From the NCBI GenBank assembly GCA_038496445.1, contig JALMLS010000142.1, forward strand, positions 1-64,000: a stretch of DNA of 64,000 nt. Direction: 5' to 3'. The translations under genes and the position numbers were made by a program. The first letter of the stretch is position 1; the number at the start of each line of letters is the position of its first letter. The notes beneath the pieces are model-generated. The model searched no databases and was not told where the DNA came from. It saw nothing but the letters and a program-made list of their open reading frames with translations. This document shows, one piece after another, positions 46,815-59,179 of this stretch. This DNA is from Trichosphaerium sp. ATCC 40318 (taxonomy: Eukaryota > Discosea > Flabellinia > Trichosidae).

Positions 46815-48440
46815 TTGTTTCTGGTACAGAGGGTTGAACCACGGTTGTTGGTTAACCGCCATTTGCGATTGAGAAAACTGACTTTCGTTGTACCAGTAAC
46901 TACAACAATCTTACAGCATTTGGTCTCGTATATTCAACGTTCGAAGCAAATTGGTTCGAACACTTTTTGTGTTATGAACGACCGCCTTGACCCGTTACAA
47001 TGTCACGTGGTACAATCAATTATAATAGTAAATCTCTATAACACGCGGACAAGCCGCTTTTAGCCTAGTATTAAACGCTACGTACCAAGAACTTGAAGAA
47101 AGCCTAAATAAACACTCAGCACATTTAAGAGCGTATAGATTGTCTCCTAGTACGTTTTTTTCCAGCCAACAACGGTACACTAACATTCTTCCTAGCAAGA
47201 GAAACTCTCCTACATGCTGCTGCCAACAGAGGTGATGTGAGCGTCATTAATTTATTAATACTCCTTGGATGTTGTTTAGACGCAACAAACAACTTAGGAA
47301 ACACTGCCTTGCACTTTGCATCACTAAAAGGCAACTTTGACGCAGTGGATTGCCTCTTGGATCACGGTACGTTCCCGTTAAAATCCGTGAAGCTGATTTG
47401 TTACAAAAACAGGTGCTGACACCTCTGTCCAGAATATGAAGTGTAAAACCGCGTTGAACATTGCAGTCATACTTGGGAACGATAAAGTGATAACTAGACT
47501 ACGTCAGGGAATGAAAACTCAACTAAGTCAACGAAACATACAAAATTGTTTGCATAAAACACGTGTAAGAAGCACTCCTTCTTTACCCCAACAAATTCTC
47601 TATACACGTTCATGCAAATACTGGGGATTTATAAAGATGCTATCAAGTGGTAGAAGTCTAAATAGTGGGGTATGAGTTTGGAATATCGTATTAACCTAAT
47701 GGCATTTTACTTAGAAAAAAAACCCGAACATACAAGGTAAAAATATACAACAATTTAGTGTGCATCTACAAGGAAATATCAATGAGTACTATTGTGTTAT
47801 TAATAGCAAGGTAAGAAACCTTGGCTACGTTACAAAAGAATACGAATGTACGGAACCTGAAGTGGAAAAACAAAACTTTGTAGTTGCAACACAATCATGC
47901 GAGAATTTTTACAACCAAGGAACCAAGTACACAGCAGAATTATCATTTCTACGTGGTGGCTATTACATCATTTCTATTAACAGAGAAGGTATTACAGACG
48001 CAGTAGTTTATGTAAGAGTTTATAGCAGTCGTGGCGTAAAAGCTGGAAAAGTTTTTGAGCCTATGGTAAAATATGATTCATTCAAAGAAATTAACCAGGT
48101 GTTTGCTGGCGACAAAGATCTGATGCCTTTTACACGTATTACAATTTCTCGCTCTAATACTAAGGAAATGGATTGTGATAATTCCAACCGCAAACGATCA
48201 GCGAATGATGAGTACGATTCCCTTCCAACGTTTGATTTAACTAAAAATGTGTATAGTGCGAACCCAAACCCAAAGAAGCGACCTAACTTACAAGTGCCTC
48301 AAATCATTTCACTAGTTTAAATTAAACCGTTTGTATTGATACTGATTTTAGACAATAAAGTAGAATTTTATAGCGAAAATGTTTCTAAAGCAACTTTTGC
48401 TCAGCTGTATGCGCCACTGGGCAATAACTGTAGGTGCTAA
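46815..48440 (+). CDS. ankyrin-repeat protein, function unknown
   Basis: Exons at about 46824-47007 (CVMNDRLDPLQCHVV), 47036-47150 (SLVLNATYQELEESLNKHSA), 47168-47365 and 47413-47500 give ankyrin units ETLLHAAANRGDVSVINLL, NNLGNTALHFASLKGNFDAV and MKCKTALNIAVILGNDKV. The C-terminal half (47760-48318) is a non-repeat domain with YTAELSFLRGGYYIISINRE and VYVRVYSSRGVKAGKVFE; a last exon gives VEFYSENVSKATFAQLYAP. An upstream stretch at 46140-46370 (NREVNFSSVRNVWVTIDGS, then SVSVEVRDSAYY) resembles the N-terminal segment of the divergent kinase gene but has a frame break; it may be a damaged first exon. No kinase domain is present. The start is not resolved. Confidence 0.6.
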
Positions 48441-48543
48441 CGCAGCGAATTTTGAGTCATTAAATTCTTAAACAAGGCTGTATAATTTAAGTGTGATTGA
48501 GCAATGTTTACAAATGTACATGTGTTTTATTTGTGTATTGTTT

Positions 48544-49576
48544 TTACTGTCTTCGCAGTTTACCTTCCTCAACTCTTTTTTGAAATATTGAATTACATTT
48601 CGTAATATCATCAACGTTTTTAAGACCAGTACCAAGAAGTCTAGCACCACGTGAAACCTAAGTAACAACATCAGAACAACATTCCGTTCTCTGAAAAAAA
48701 AAGAGAGAAAAGTTTTCAAAGCAATAAAGTCGTACGTATATCATCTTCAAGCTCAGGAATACCAACATCAAAGGCATAGTAACTTCTAATATTTCAATAT
48801 CTACAATATCTGATGTAATTGGATCCTTCCATTTTCGTCGTAGAGGATGTTTATGTACAATCTCCATAATTTCTTTTTCAAGTCCCCATAGCTTTTTAAT
48901 ACTTTTTGATTTAAGTACATACCATCCAGATATACCAGACAGACATAAGAAATCAGATGTATTAATTTTAGTCTGACGGTAATAACCCTTAGGTACACCA
49001 CGACGCTTATTTGCAAGAACATCAAATCGATTACAGCTCACTTCTGTGGATAAGTCAAGGTCGTTGTAAACAGCCAACCCACATTCCGCAGGATCATTTG
49101 TTACTGTATCTAGTAAGCTCTGTACTTTTTCTAGTGTATGGCCGACCTGTTACGAGTGTAAACTTCAAAAAATTCAGAAAAAAACAGTTGACGGAATATT
49201 TTTGATTGAGTTGAGTTTTACATGCTATGGTTCCGTAAGTACCTTGGTGCCATCTGTAAGTATGATATACTCAACGCCTTCGGCGATTAAGCGATTTGTG
49301 ATCGTTTTCTCTTCAAAGAGCCAGGAAGCTGCACCGGAAGGGTATTCTGGTAGATCAGGCGACGTACTAGCACACCGAGGCTTTTTGTAAACGCTTGGGA
49401 TCCACACTATTTTGTCTATGTCGTGCCCGAATCCGTTGTGCTCCTTTAAATACGCCAGTATGGCATGTTTGTTTCTTCCTAAACGAGGAGCTTAGTTTAC
49501 GATTTTTTAAATGTTTTGTACCTGCGCTTAGCGCAATCCGAGTGCCCACTGGCATTAACCGCATGTGATAGCTCAT
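48544..49576 (-). CDS. unrecognised protein
   Basis: ATG at 49576 gives MSYHMRLMPVGTRIALSA; a short intron joins to APRLGRNKHAILAYLKEHNG (about 49440-49490). The frame continues IDKIVWIPSVYKKPRCAS and EEKTITNRLIAEGVEYIILT, then after an intron TLEKVQSLLDTVTNDPAECG, FDVLANKRRGVPKGYYRQTK and SGISGWYVLKSKSIKKLWGL. The last exons end RVEEGKLRRQ at 48544. The coding pattern is convincing and the splice sites are regular, about 310 residues. I recognise no domain. It may be lineage-specific. The exon around 48660-48760 is uncertain. Confidence 0.55.
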
Positions 49577-50132
49577 TGAAGTGCATGTTTCAGGTTTATT
49601 GTTTAATTCTACAATAACTTTCGGTTTGCTCTTTCCTAACCGAGTTCCTATGCGTATTAATCAGTATGAGACGTATTTTTAGATGCTTTACAATATTACC
49701 TAGCCCAGCGCACGAAAGTACATATAAAACTGTCTTTGAAGGTGTTAATACTGATACCGTGTTGCTCATATAAGTGTTTGTAAATTATGCAGCAAAGTAT
49801 GCGTAAAGGCCTTTCCCATTCATTGAATACTTTGTCAACGAATTTCAAGTAAACAAATACTCTGTGGTGAAAGTACCGCTCAGAAGCAAGCCTTATAGTA
49901 CTTCCTCTTCTGTTGCATATTTCTCGTAATTTTCTTGCCGAATTACAACAATTAAGGTCTCTGAAGTGCCACGTCAACTGTATGATTTACAAAAAAACAA
50001 GAAAAAAAAGATGCTGCTATATTGGAAAATATTTAGCAAAAAGCTTCATCCAAGTTGAGATAGTTACTACTAAGGTAGGATCTAGCATAAATTGAAATAG
50101 TTCCATATGTGAAGCACAAAATAGCAAGTTTA
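49577..50132. other. no confident gene
   Basis: A minus-strand frame at 49696-49977 (contains SERYFHHRVFVYLKFVDKVF) is open for about 90 codons but has no ATG; it could be an exon. Nothing else seen. Confidence 0.35.
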
Positions 50133-51872
50133 TTAATTCTCGTTGGTTACAACTTTGTTGTATGGTATTTTATGAGCACAAACACCGTTTTTCTTCTGGT
50201 TGGAACAAGAACATCCATCAGGACATACAGCAGGATCAACGTTTTCAACATCCTCCCATCCTACGCAATGATAACAAGTAAGGACATAGTCAGGATCATA
50301 TTTTTTCTTGACAGATAGTAGTTGGTTGTAGGCTTCGATTGAGCCATAGTAACTTATTTGCCAATCCTCATCAGATACAAAGTTATGTTGTGGTTCATTC
50401 CAATATACAAAGTTGTTTATGCCTGTTGGTTTCAATACAGTGTCTGCCCATTTATCAGCCTTTTCTATTAAGTCAGGACGAGGTTTTCCTTTATCGACAT
50501 CCCATCCTACATAACACGTGATAGCGATTGACGCTTTTCTTAAAGCTAGATTTACTGCTGTTTCTTTACCAAGAGGATCAAGCGTACCGCTATAACCTCC
50601 AACAACAGAATTACAGTAGCAACCAATTAAAGCGCCAGGCCATTCTGTATCTGAATAGTCGTTTAACCATTTCGAAATCTTCTCCATCTGACCATCTGTT
50701 TTTAAGTCGACAGCTGTTGACATCATATACATACTAACAGCTCCTCCGACATCGCTATAGTTATTAGCCTTCATAAAGTCGGAGTATGAGTCATGTGTTT
50801 GCTGAACTTTGCATGTAAGAAAGGCACAACCAGGTATTTTCGACAGCGGCTCCAATGCAGTTGTACACTCTTTTGGATCACCTATACAATACGCATCTAT
50901 GGTCACAACAGGAGCACCTGTTTCAGGGTCTATAACAGCGATGAAATAAGCACCAGCATTGTTCGGAGCATCACGCATCCAATCTTGATAAGTGTTCGCA
51001 ATTTCGTCAGTAATGAGGAATCCTCCGTTGAACTCTGTTACAACTCCAGGATCTTCAAATACCTTGAACGTAAGGGAAGTGACGATTCCGAACGGATTTC
51101 CCGAACTCCCTCTCAGCGCTCTGAATAGCTCTGGATGGCTATCAGCTGAAGCGGTTATTGGTGTGCCATCAGCGAGGATTAAATCGATGGATACAATCAA
51201 ATCCGCTCCTAAGCCAACCATTCGTGTCAAACGTCCATGACCACCGCCAAGAGCCCATCCAGCAGGTCCAACAGTTGGATCAGCACCGGTTGAAGCTACT
51301 AAGGTATTGCCACTTTCTTCACCAAGCCAGTTTTGTATTTCGCCCCATGTTTGTCCTAACAATTATTAGCAATTGACAAACAATCGGTCCATTGCTAGCG
51401 TACCTGGTCCAACTTTTATTTGTTTTGCTTCCTCGAATAACTCCTTGTCGTTATATTTCTTCATGAATATAAGAATAGCATCGTCAACAGAGCTTCTAAG
51501 GGTAATGTAAGAACGTTATTTCCTTAAATAATATAGATTATACCTAACATCTTGATGATGTCCTGTGCTCTTTACAGCAATTCTGATATTGTGCTTAACA
51601 GCAAATGCCAAAGTGCTTATAATATCGTCATCGTTCTCGGGTATAACAACAAGAAGAGGTTGTGGAGGACCAGTGCGAAGATTATACGTAAAAATAGAAT
51701 GTTTGTAAAGATCATCTCCTTTTTCGAATACTTCACCTTTGATGGTTGACTTGAACAACTCCACGTCAGTCGTGGTCGGCCATAGATCATCGCCGGGTAG
51801 AGAAAACTCTTTGGCATCTATGATATACAGCGCAAAGAGTATTATTACTGAGATTAAAAGCTGTTGATGCAT
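50133..51872 (-). CDS. secreted FAD-linked oxidoreductase (berberine-bridge-enzyme-like)
   Basis: ATG at 51872 opens a signal peptide (MHQQLLISVIILFALYIIDA). Exon 1 carries the FAD-binding PCMH start: IPENDDDIISTLAFAVKHNI and VKSTGHHQ, where the His of GHH is the usual 8-alpha-N1 flavin link. After exon 2 (VDDAILIFMKKYND), the long third exon (about 51355-50133) has STGADPTVGPAGWALGGGHG, RLTRMVGLGADLIVSIDLI, FRALRGSSGNPFGIVTSLTF and the C-terminal BBE motif KKYDPDYVLTC. The position that is Cys in bicovalent enzymes (GTCPTVG) is Ala-Asp here, so only the His link is expected. The tail is Cys-rich (CPDGCSCSNQKKNGVC), unusual for the family. It probably oxidises a carbohydrate or small alcohol outside the cell. 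Confidence 0.88.
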
Positions 51873-53113
51873 TGTTTGTTGTTTGTTTAGCAATATGAAA
51901 AAGTCACGTGATTAAGTCAACATAAACCCGAGTCGGATATTTCTAACGTGAAATTATGCGAGATCACAAAACCGGCCGAATTATGTAGCCGAGCTTTGAT
52001 ACTTTACGGAGGTATTCTGCTCCTTTAGAACTACACGCTCTTTAAATAATCGGTTACCCTAGACTTTGTAAAGCTATACTGGTCGGTAATTTAACACACA
52101 AACAGCAGTAGATATCTACAATGATTATATCCTATTGGCGGTAGTAGCACTAAGAATGGTTCAGATAAAATAAAGGCTTGGTCCTTTTGGTATAACGAGC
52201 GGGTAAACGTAAAGCATAATTATGCCACGCGAACCGCCTACATTCGATGAATATGACTATTGTAAGTACACATTTTTGGTTGAATAGGCAGTCCCACAAA
52301 TGCCGAAAGGATGCCATACTTTAGTGTAATTAAAAAAACCTCACTCTGGTTGGATAGTGGCTGCGCTGTTGTAATTAATACGATAGATTGCATGTCGAAA
52401 ATTTATAGAAAGAAAGGAAAGCACCAAAAATATAGCAACGTTCTTTATTTTGTAGATTACACGTGCTAATTATTTGCATGTTTAAACCACCCCTACTGGA
52501 CAAATATGAGATCAAGCGACCAAACAAAGCATTTTCGGAAAGAACCCGTGCAAGTAAAGTGCAGCGTAGCACTTGAAAGTCCTCTTGCTTGTAGTCTTTT
52601 CTTTGTTGAATCTGGTTTTTTTCCAACAGCTAGAATTACATTTATGCCTTGTAATGAGCATTTCACAGTAGAAATCGCGTAGGATTTAATACTAAGTGCC
52701 AGACACTGCCACAAATTAGTTTGTTGAGTTTAAACATTCTTAGCTAACACATAACTTGCGCATTACACAAGTAGAAACATGTATACTACTTCTCTGGATA
52801 CAAAGTTACGAAAACAGTGAACTTCCCTTTACCGTGTCATTATATTTAATTTGGATTCTTAGGAGGCTGAATCCATCCGGTTTAAGGATTCAGTTGACGA
52901 TGTCACAAGATACTCTCTAACAGAAACTCACGTGGAGAAAAAAAACGTGATTAATAGGAGATGTAAGTGGATTGCGCTTGTTCTTCGTAAAAGATCCGAA
53001 AGTGCTACGTTTATAAAGTATAAAGGCCTTGCACAGTGACTGTTTGTTACAATCACAATCTGATCTCGGCCGATTTTTTTCGGTCGTTATAAATTCATTG
53101 GCGTACACTCAAT
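51873..53113. other. no confident gene
   Basis: An ATG at about 52222 opens MPREPPTFDEYDY before a GTAAGT donor, and a plus frame near 52507-52680 (MRSSDQTKHFRKEPVQ start) is open for about 58 codons. I could not join them. The remainder looks non-coding. Confidence 0.3.
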
Positions 53114-54214
53114 ATGAATAAACACCTCGTCATCGTGTTAATAGCTATCGCAGTTGTATACTGTCAGGAGTTTGAGAGAGAACATAAAACAGAGAACGCT
53201 ACAGTTAGATTTTTCGCTAATAGCAAGGTATCTTCAGTATCATTTGTATTTGAGAAAGGAAACGGTATGCCAGTGTACGTTTTATTAATCTTTTTCAAAA
53301 AAAACTCCTTATTTCACGTACGAATAGACTAAACGGCGTTAAAACTATCGTAGGAGTCCAGATAAAAGCCACGCCGAGATATTCAGATCATTAACAGGTG
53401 AAAAAGCGCCTAAGCTACTCAGCCATCATAAACCAGAGTTCCAGGACTCAAAACAGGTAAGCACAACAAAAAACGGACACGTGTTTTTTGTAAACAAACG
53501 TGTTCTTAAAATCGATTTTAAGGTTTTTCTAGGCGGAGGTTATTGGTAAGAGAAACATTGTATGTAACAAGGCATGGGATTATATCGAAGAATTCGTGAA
53601 GGTACATTATATAATCATGAACGTGATACGTTTGCCTTTTTCTTTTTTTTTTTCGATTTCTTCTTCGGTTGTTAATTATTTGGCTTAGCCTATTGATTAC
53701 TATAACTACCTTTACAGTGATTACTGTAGATCAAGTTTAACAGCTAGTCCGTAAGTTAGCTCAGCTCCGTATTTTTCCGTGGTGAATTAACACGTGTATT
53801 TTATAGAAGCATGAGAGCGAGATTTGTTAACCAACTTACTATGGTTGTTGAGGGTCATGTATGCTTTCAAAAAAAATATTTTATGTTTTCTCGTTATTAA
53901 CTCTTAACAGGCTTGCAGCGCTTTGCAAATGCGCTGGTATAATAACAGGTGGAGCACAAGAGCAGAAAAGTACGTTAATACAGTTATGTACTCATGAGTG
54001 TTTCTAATTCAAAATAGTTGTGCCGCTGCAAGTAGTACTGGTCGCGAAAAGTTGATTTACTCTTCTTATTACATGAAGGTATATTTATTTTTATTCTTCT
54101 TTGATTCATTGCTTATGCCTTTGTTTTTAGGAATATCATAGACCTACGCTTAGAGTAGCCACCAGATGTGAAAGCGATGAATGTGAATACCATAGATCCA
54201 TATGGGATTGCTAA
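53114..54214 (+). CDS. secreted Cys-containing protein, unrecognised
   Basis: ATG at 53114 begins MNKHLVIVLIAIAVVYCQEF, a signal peptide. About nine small exons follow: SPDKSHAEIFRSLTGEKAPK (about 53356), GKRNIVCNKAWDYIEEFVK (about 53545), PIDYYNYLYSDYCRSSLTAS (53690), MRARFVNQLTMVVE (53811), ACSALQMRWYNNRWSTRAE (53911), CAAASSTGREKLIYSSYYMK (54019) and EYHRPTLRVATRCESDE, ending HRSIWDC at 54214. About 190 residues with spaced Cys suggest an extracellular disulfide-bonded fold. Introns are 45-100 bases with regular GT-AG ends. I recognise no family. Confidence 0.6.
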
Positions 54215-54621
54215 GGAATGAACTTTGAAGATAAAAAAAAAACTGCTGTTATTTTGTTAGCAATGAAAATAACGTTCTATAAACACGTGTTAGTAAATTA
54301 AAATCTCATCATTTTACAATTTTCCCTTGCAACCATAAAATAGTGCTTAAAAGATGAGACACAAGTAGTAATTCAAATCAAGAACAACATTCTGAAACCG
54401 AAATTTCTACAGAAGATTTCCAAAAACTCATTAAACCGAAAAAAAACATTTTGTTTGGAAAAAAGTTGACAAGTCGAAACCGTTTTTGTGACATCTACTC
54501 AGGTTTGTGAGCATGTGGAGCACAAGTTAAACTTTGTTTTGGGATACGCCTATGTCTCATTGTTTGGGCACTAAGTAATCCATTCTCATGCAAGTAGGTG
54601 TATTTGTTTACCAAACAATCG

Positions 54622-55064
54622 ATGTTTTCATGCTACATCGATATTTATTGGGTGTACTATCTTCTTATTATTTTACGATCTTTGATGTGCCGCTTTTATA
54701 CCACTTATTCACCTTCTTGCCACACTTTAACTATTTCTGTGCCTCTCTTGTACGCTCCAGTCGGTTTGCCATGTATACATCCACTTAAAAGTTTCCGCTT
54801 TTCGGCTATGAAGCCTAAAATTGTGCGACTTTCCTGTCATTGGGAGCATTTTGTTTACTACTTTAATACTGATTACCATCGAACTCTTGTAGTACTCCAC
54901 CTTTACTATTGTTAATCCTTATTTGATTCAATAGATTACAAGGATAGAAGTCGGATAACCAAATTTGACAAGCTTGTTGCAATGCAAATGAAAGACAATC
55001 CAAAAAATGAGTACTATCAATTGTATTCACAATGTAATAACTCACAAACGCTAGCTCTGCGCTA
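54622..55064 (+). CDS. possible gene, unrecognised
   Basis: A frame from an ATG at 54622 runs to about 54911 (contains CHWEHFVYYFNTDYHRTLVV). It splices through a 24-base intron (GTTAATCC...CAATAG) to YKDRSRITKFDKLVAMQMKD and NPKNEYYQLYSQCNNSQ, ending in TAG at 55062-55064. The second exon has strong coding character; the first part is less sure and may begin in an upstream exon. No family recognised. The minus strand of the second exon is also open. Confidence 0.35.
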
Positions 55065-55373
55065 GACTGTCTTACAATAACTTATAATTCTTCTCCTAGC
55101 GTAGTTCCTTTGGCTGGACACTAGAAGCCTTATACTCAAATAAGGCAATCTTACTTTCAAATTGGGAAACTTACTAATTTCGAACTCACAACACAAAACC
55201 GCTACTCCTTCGATTTCGTAGGTTTTTTTCGAACAAATATTGTACGTACACGCGTATCTTTCTATCAAAACTGTATGCAGTTCTACAGTCAAACTCGCTG
55301 TATACGCTTTCGTATAAGAAAAAACAAACACTACTGTCGTTTAACACATCTAAGTACTACTTTCAGGCTCAAA

Positions 55374-58300
55374 ATGAACTCTGCAGTTTGTGGTCTCGCA
55401 TTCTTCCTTATCGTTCTCGTAACTCGCTCGAACTGCGCTTCAAACGCTAGTCCAAGTACTGTTTTCTTATGTAACGCGACCTCAACAAAATGGGGATGTG
55501 CACTGGAAGACTGGACTCTAAAACGACAAAAATTAGATGACGACACATTCATTATGGTTCCAAACCGATTGAAATGTACAACAGTACCAGAACAATATAT
55601 GAGTTGGGCGACAAAAACTGTTCGTACTGACAGATACCTTCTCTTTGCTGGCGAAGAATCATCCCCACAACAAGAGTATATACCTGGGAGTATTGTACAA
55701 GTATCATTAATCGCGACAAAGTACTCGGCAAAGTACAGAGGTCTACTGTTGTGCGTACATTGACAACTTTAGTCCGGAGATCATTGTTTTTTTTTTTTGA
55801 TTGTTACAGAAAAAATCACTTTCTTGATGTGTCTTCGTATTAACTTACTAACAATATTCGTTTTAGATACGCAGAAGATGATAATAATAACCATGTCGGA
55901 GAGTGGAAGCTATCTACAACTGAATCTCCTCGTAAGAACACCTTTTTTGGAAAACGCTTTTGCGTTTTGCCGGTTTTCTTGGATATTTTCCGTCAATGTC
56001 ATCCTTTTAACATGTTTCTTGTAGCATTGTTCCAATTACCTTGGGGAAATGGATCGTTTTGCAGACAATCTGTAATGCACTCAACAGCAGAATTGAAGCC
56101 TTTAAAATATACCTTTACTTTTATCGCTCCTCCAATGGGTACTGGAAAGATCACTTTCAGAGCTCTTGTAAAGAGCGGTGATGCAAATACTGGCGACTTT
56201 TGGTGGCCTAACTTGGAAGGAGATGTCACCTTGACAGAATCGTCGGAATCCCTTCCAAACACAGGATGGTTCCAAACTCAAGTACGCTTTTTTCCTCTCA
56301 TGTTGTTTTCGTAAGTTGTCACATACTTATTCTCTACCAAGCTTGGACAATCATGCGCTGATAGATGTGAGGCTGAGAGCCTCAAATGTGATACTGTTTC
56401 AATGGAAGTATCAACAGCATCAGTAAAGTTGAATCTGAATTATCGCCAGCAGGCTTTATTTGCGAAAAACCAATCTTGAGCGGTTGTAGCTCTATTGGTG
56501 CTTCTCAAAGTGCTGATGGATTTTGCTACTTTGACGACACAAAATGCGAATCTCAAGGTCGTACAGATGAAGCTGTTTCATGTGAGGCTAAAACCACAGA
56601 TGAAGAAGACGGGTATGCTCCTTTTTTTCAGGAAACTGTTTTTCTCAAACTAACTCTTTCACTGTAGTCTTCGCTTCTGTAAATGTATTGAAGTCACTCA
56701 AGCACCTGTAGAGCCAGAAAACACCACAGTTCCAACAAATGCTCCTCCAACAACTGATGCGCCTACTGTTGCTCCTACTGTTACTGCTATTGAAGTACTT
56801 GCTCCTTCAAACGAAACCTCCTTTTTGTCACCATCATCGCGACCAACGGTTTCAGTATTGTTCCTCTGTTTGTGCACACTTGGCTTGGCTTTCTTCAAAG
56901 GAGGTCGTTCATCAACACCCATGCTACTTGTAGTTGTACTAGTTGCTCTTATTGCTATGCCATCCGTACAAGGACATAACTGGATGTTCAGTCTTAGTAG
57001 ACGTCCATACGCAAGTACAGAAACACCTTGTCCTCCGGTAAATCAAGAATATCCTCATGTTCAAGTTGGACCGAATCAAGAGTTCGAGATGGAGTGGGCT
57101 CAAGGCCACAGCAGTACATCTTACTTTATTATCATGCACCAGAAGTACGAGGACAAGTTGAAGCTAAACAACCAAGCTCTATTTGCAAAGTACTTTAATG
57201 ACGCACCTGCCGGAGCTGTAAAGACACTTGAAGTCCTTCACAGACGTTTCGCTTATCGTGAACCTAATGCAGTAAAAGACGCTCCACTTGGTGACGAGAT
57301 CTTAAGCACAGATGGAGACTTTATTCCTAGACCAGAAGCTTTTGGTGGTTGGGGTGTTAACGCAACGTTATTCAAATACAAGGAAAACCTTCACGAGAAT
57401 AACTACGCTGAATATGAACATCCAGATATGCCTTGGGTTGAAGCCATCTTTAAAGCAGAACATCTCACAGGACAACCTAGAGATGCTGATATGGCTAAAT
57501 TTACTATACCTGGCCGAGCTGGTACAGGTAGATACATCGTTCATTGGCTATGGAGAGGTTACAGGGATTGTATTGATGTTGATTACGTTGAAGAAAATGT
57601 TGAAGAGATCTATGGTGTTGCAGACGAATCAGAATCTTACGCGTACGATAGCATACGTTTTAGTGCCTTTTTTTTTTGACTAGTTTTGGTCGTTTTCGTG
57701 ACCTCATTTTATGTAAATCTACTGGTTTAGACTTGAATCACGTGATCGTAGTGTTCGAAAACTTATTTTATTTTAGACGCGTAGATCATTGTTATTTCCC
57801 AGAATACCGTTCGGCAGGAGGTAAGCGTATATGATTAATACAAACGAATCTTTGTTGACACCTTTTTGTAGATTGCAGTCGCTTAGTCTCTAACGATTTG
57901 GCCTACTGCCAAAGAAGGTGTACAACCAACTGTGCTGGTGTGGCTGTTATGCCTTTATCAGTAGCAAATTTCTACAGCGAAGAAGCTGGTCTTGTTGACC
58001 CTTCGTGCATGAACCTATTCAATATGACAATAGAAACTGAAGCACCAGAGGATATTAATGTTTGCTTTTATGTTAGAGCTAGACTGCCTTCTGATACTTT
58101 TGGTGTCAACGAAATTGTATATCCAGATGACCCAGCATATCAAGCAACTTGCTTCATGAAAACCCCAGGGCGTATATTCCCTGGGTACGTACCACCAACG
58201 ACAAAACACATTCCATGGAAACACGGAGACAAATGCATTGATTGTGACACTGTTAAATTGAATAGTGTTTTATCAGTAATCCCAAAATGGCCTCTTTCTG

Positions 58301-58719
58301 ACGATTGTGTTAATTGTGACCGCGAGCCGAGCACAATTGAACTACCCAAGGTACCTACACTTACAAATGAAAGGGTAAACTCTACCTGTAATGGAGCAAA
58401 CGGCCTCTGGAGAAATGTCAATGGATCAAAATATCATACTTGTAATGGTACAAACGCAGAAGTTGGTGAACTATGTCACAAGCAACTTTCTATCAACGGA
58501 CGTTCGCTAAATGTCCAATTCTTCCCTTCAGAGTGCGCAGCAGCTGCAGCTAGGGATCCTGAATGTGCAGGCCATGTATCAATATACGGAGGTAGTCTAT
58601 ATGTTGGCTCTAAACGAAGTGGAAAATGCTACTGCCAAACAAAGGTAGAGTGTTGTAATGGGTGTCATCGCATATCTAGAAATGAACGTTGGACATTATT
58701 CGATGTTGAATACTTGTAA
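55374..58719 (+). CDS. Reeler-like / HNW-domain fusion, secreted or surface protein
   Basis: ATG at 55374 gives a signal peptide (MNSAVCGLAFFLIVLVTRS). The first exons form a Reeler-like domain: YRGLLL, GNGSFCRQSVMHSTAELKPL and MGTGKITFRALVKSGDANTG. A Cys-rich segment follows (CSSIGASQSADGFCYFDDTK), then from about 56668 one long exon reads through a Thr/Pro stretch (TDAPTVAPTVTAIEV), a hydrophobic run (VSVLFLCLCTLGLAFF), a second hydrophobic run (PMLLVVVLVALIAMPSVQG) and then HNWMFSLSRRPYAS. This domain (HVQVGPNQEFEMEWAQGH) ends near 57679; further exons give SNDLAYCQRRCTTNCAG, CFYVRARLPSDTFGV and a Cys-rich end to the TAA at 58717-58719. If cleaved after VQG, His becomes the N-terminus, as in copper His-brace enzymes (inference). 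No stop separates the two halves. The splice near 56400 is unresolved. Confidence 0.7.
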
Positions 58720-59179
58720 ACCTATAACAATAAAACCATCCTTGTGATTTAAGAGTACACTAAATCGTTGAGTCTTGTGATCTGCGACAAACATTACTTT
58801 TATTGGAAAAAACCAAGAATCAAACAATGACACTGATTCAATTTTTCCTACGCCTAGGACGCGTTTGGAGAACTCTCAAGTATTTGTGTATAATTAATTG
58901 TTTAGTTTGTCATATATGAAGACGTATGCTTCTTAAAATAGTGAGGAACTATGTGTTTGAACACAACAACTAGTTGTTTATTACAAATCAGAACTAGTTC
59001 TTAAACGCTTGCTAGTATAGATCAACCAATACACTAATCAAAGATGCTGTCATTAACGTATTACAGCGGGGCGAAAACTCCTAACGTTCTCCCCATACAG
59101 CCTCGAAATTTCTATTAATAAGCTACAAAAGACATATGAGTTTGTTTTTGTGAAATGGTCGAGCACTTTATTTGATGTT
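58720..59179. other. intergenic between convergent genes
   Basis: No coding frame or structure recognised. Confidence 0.4.

Noticed and set aside
56980-57679. Firm call of lytic polysaccharide monooxygenase
   Set aside because: Only a possible His1 is seen; I could not place a second His and axial residue with confidence, so I kept a neutral HNW-domain name.
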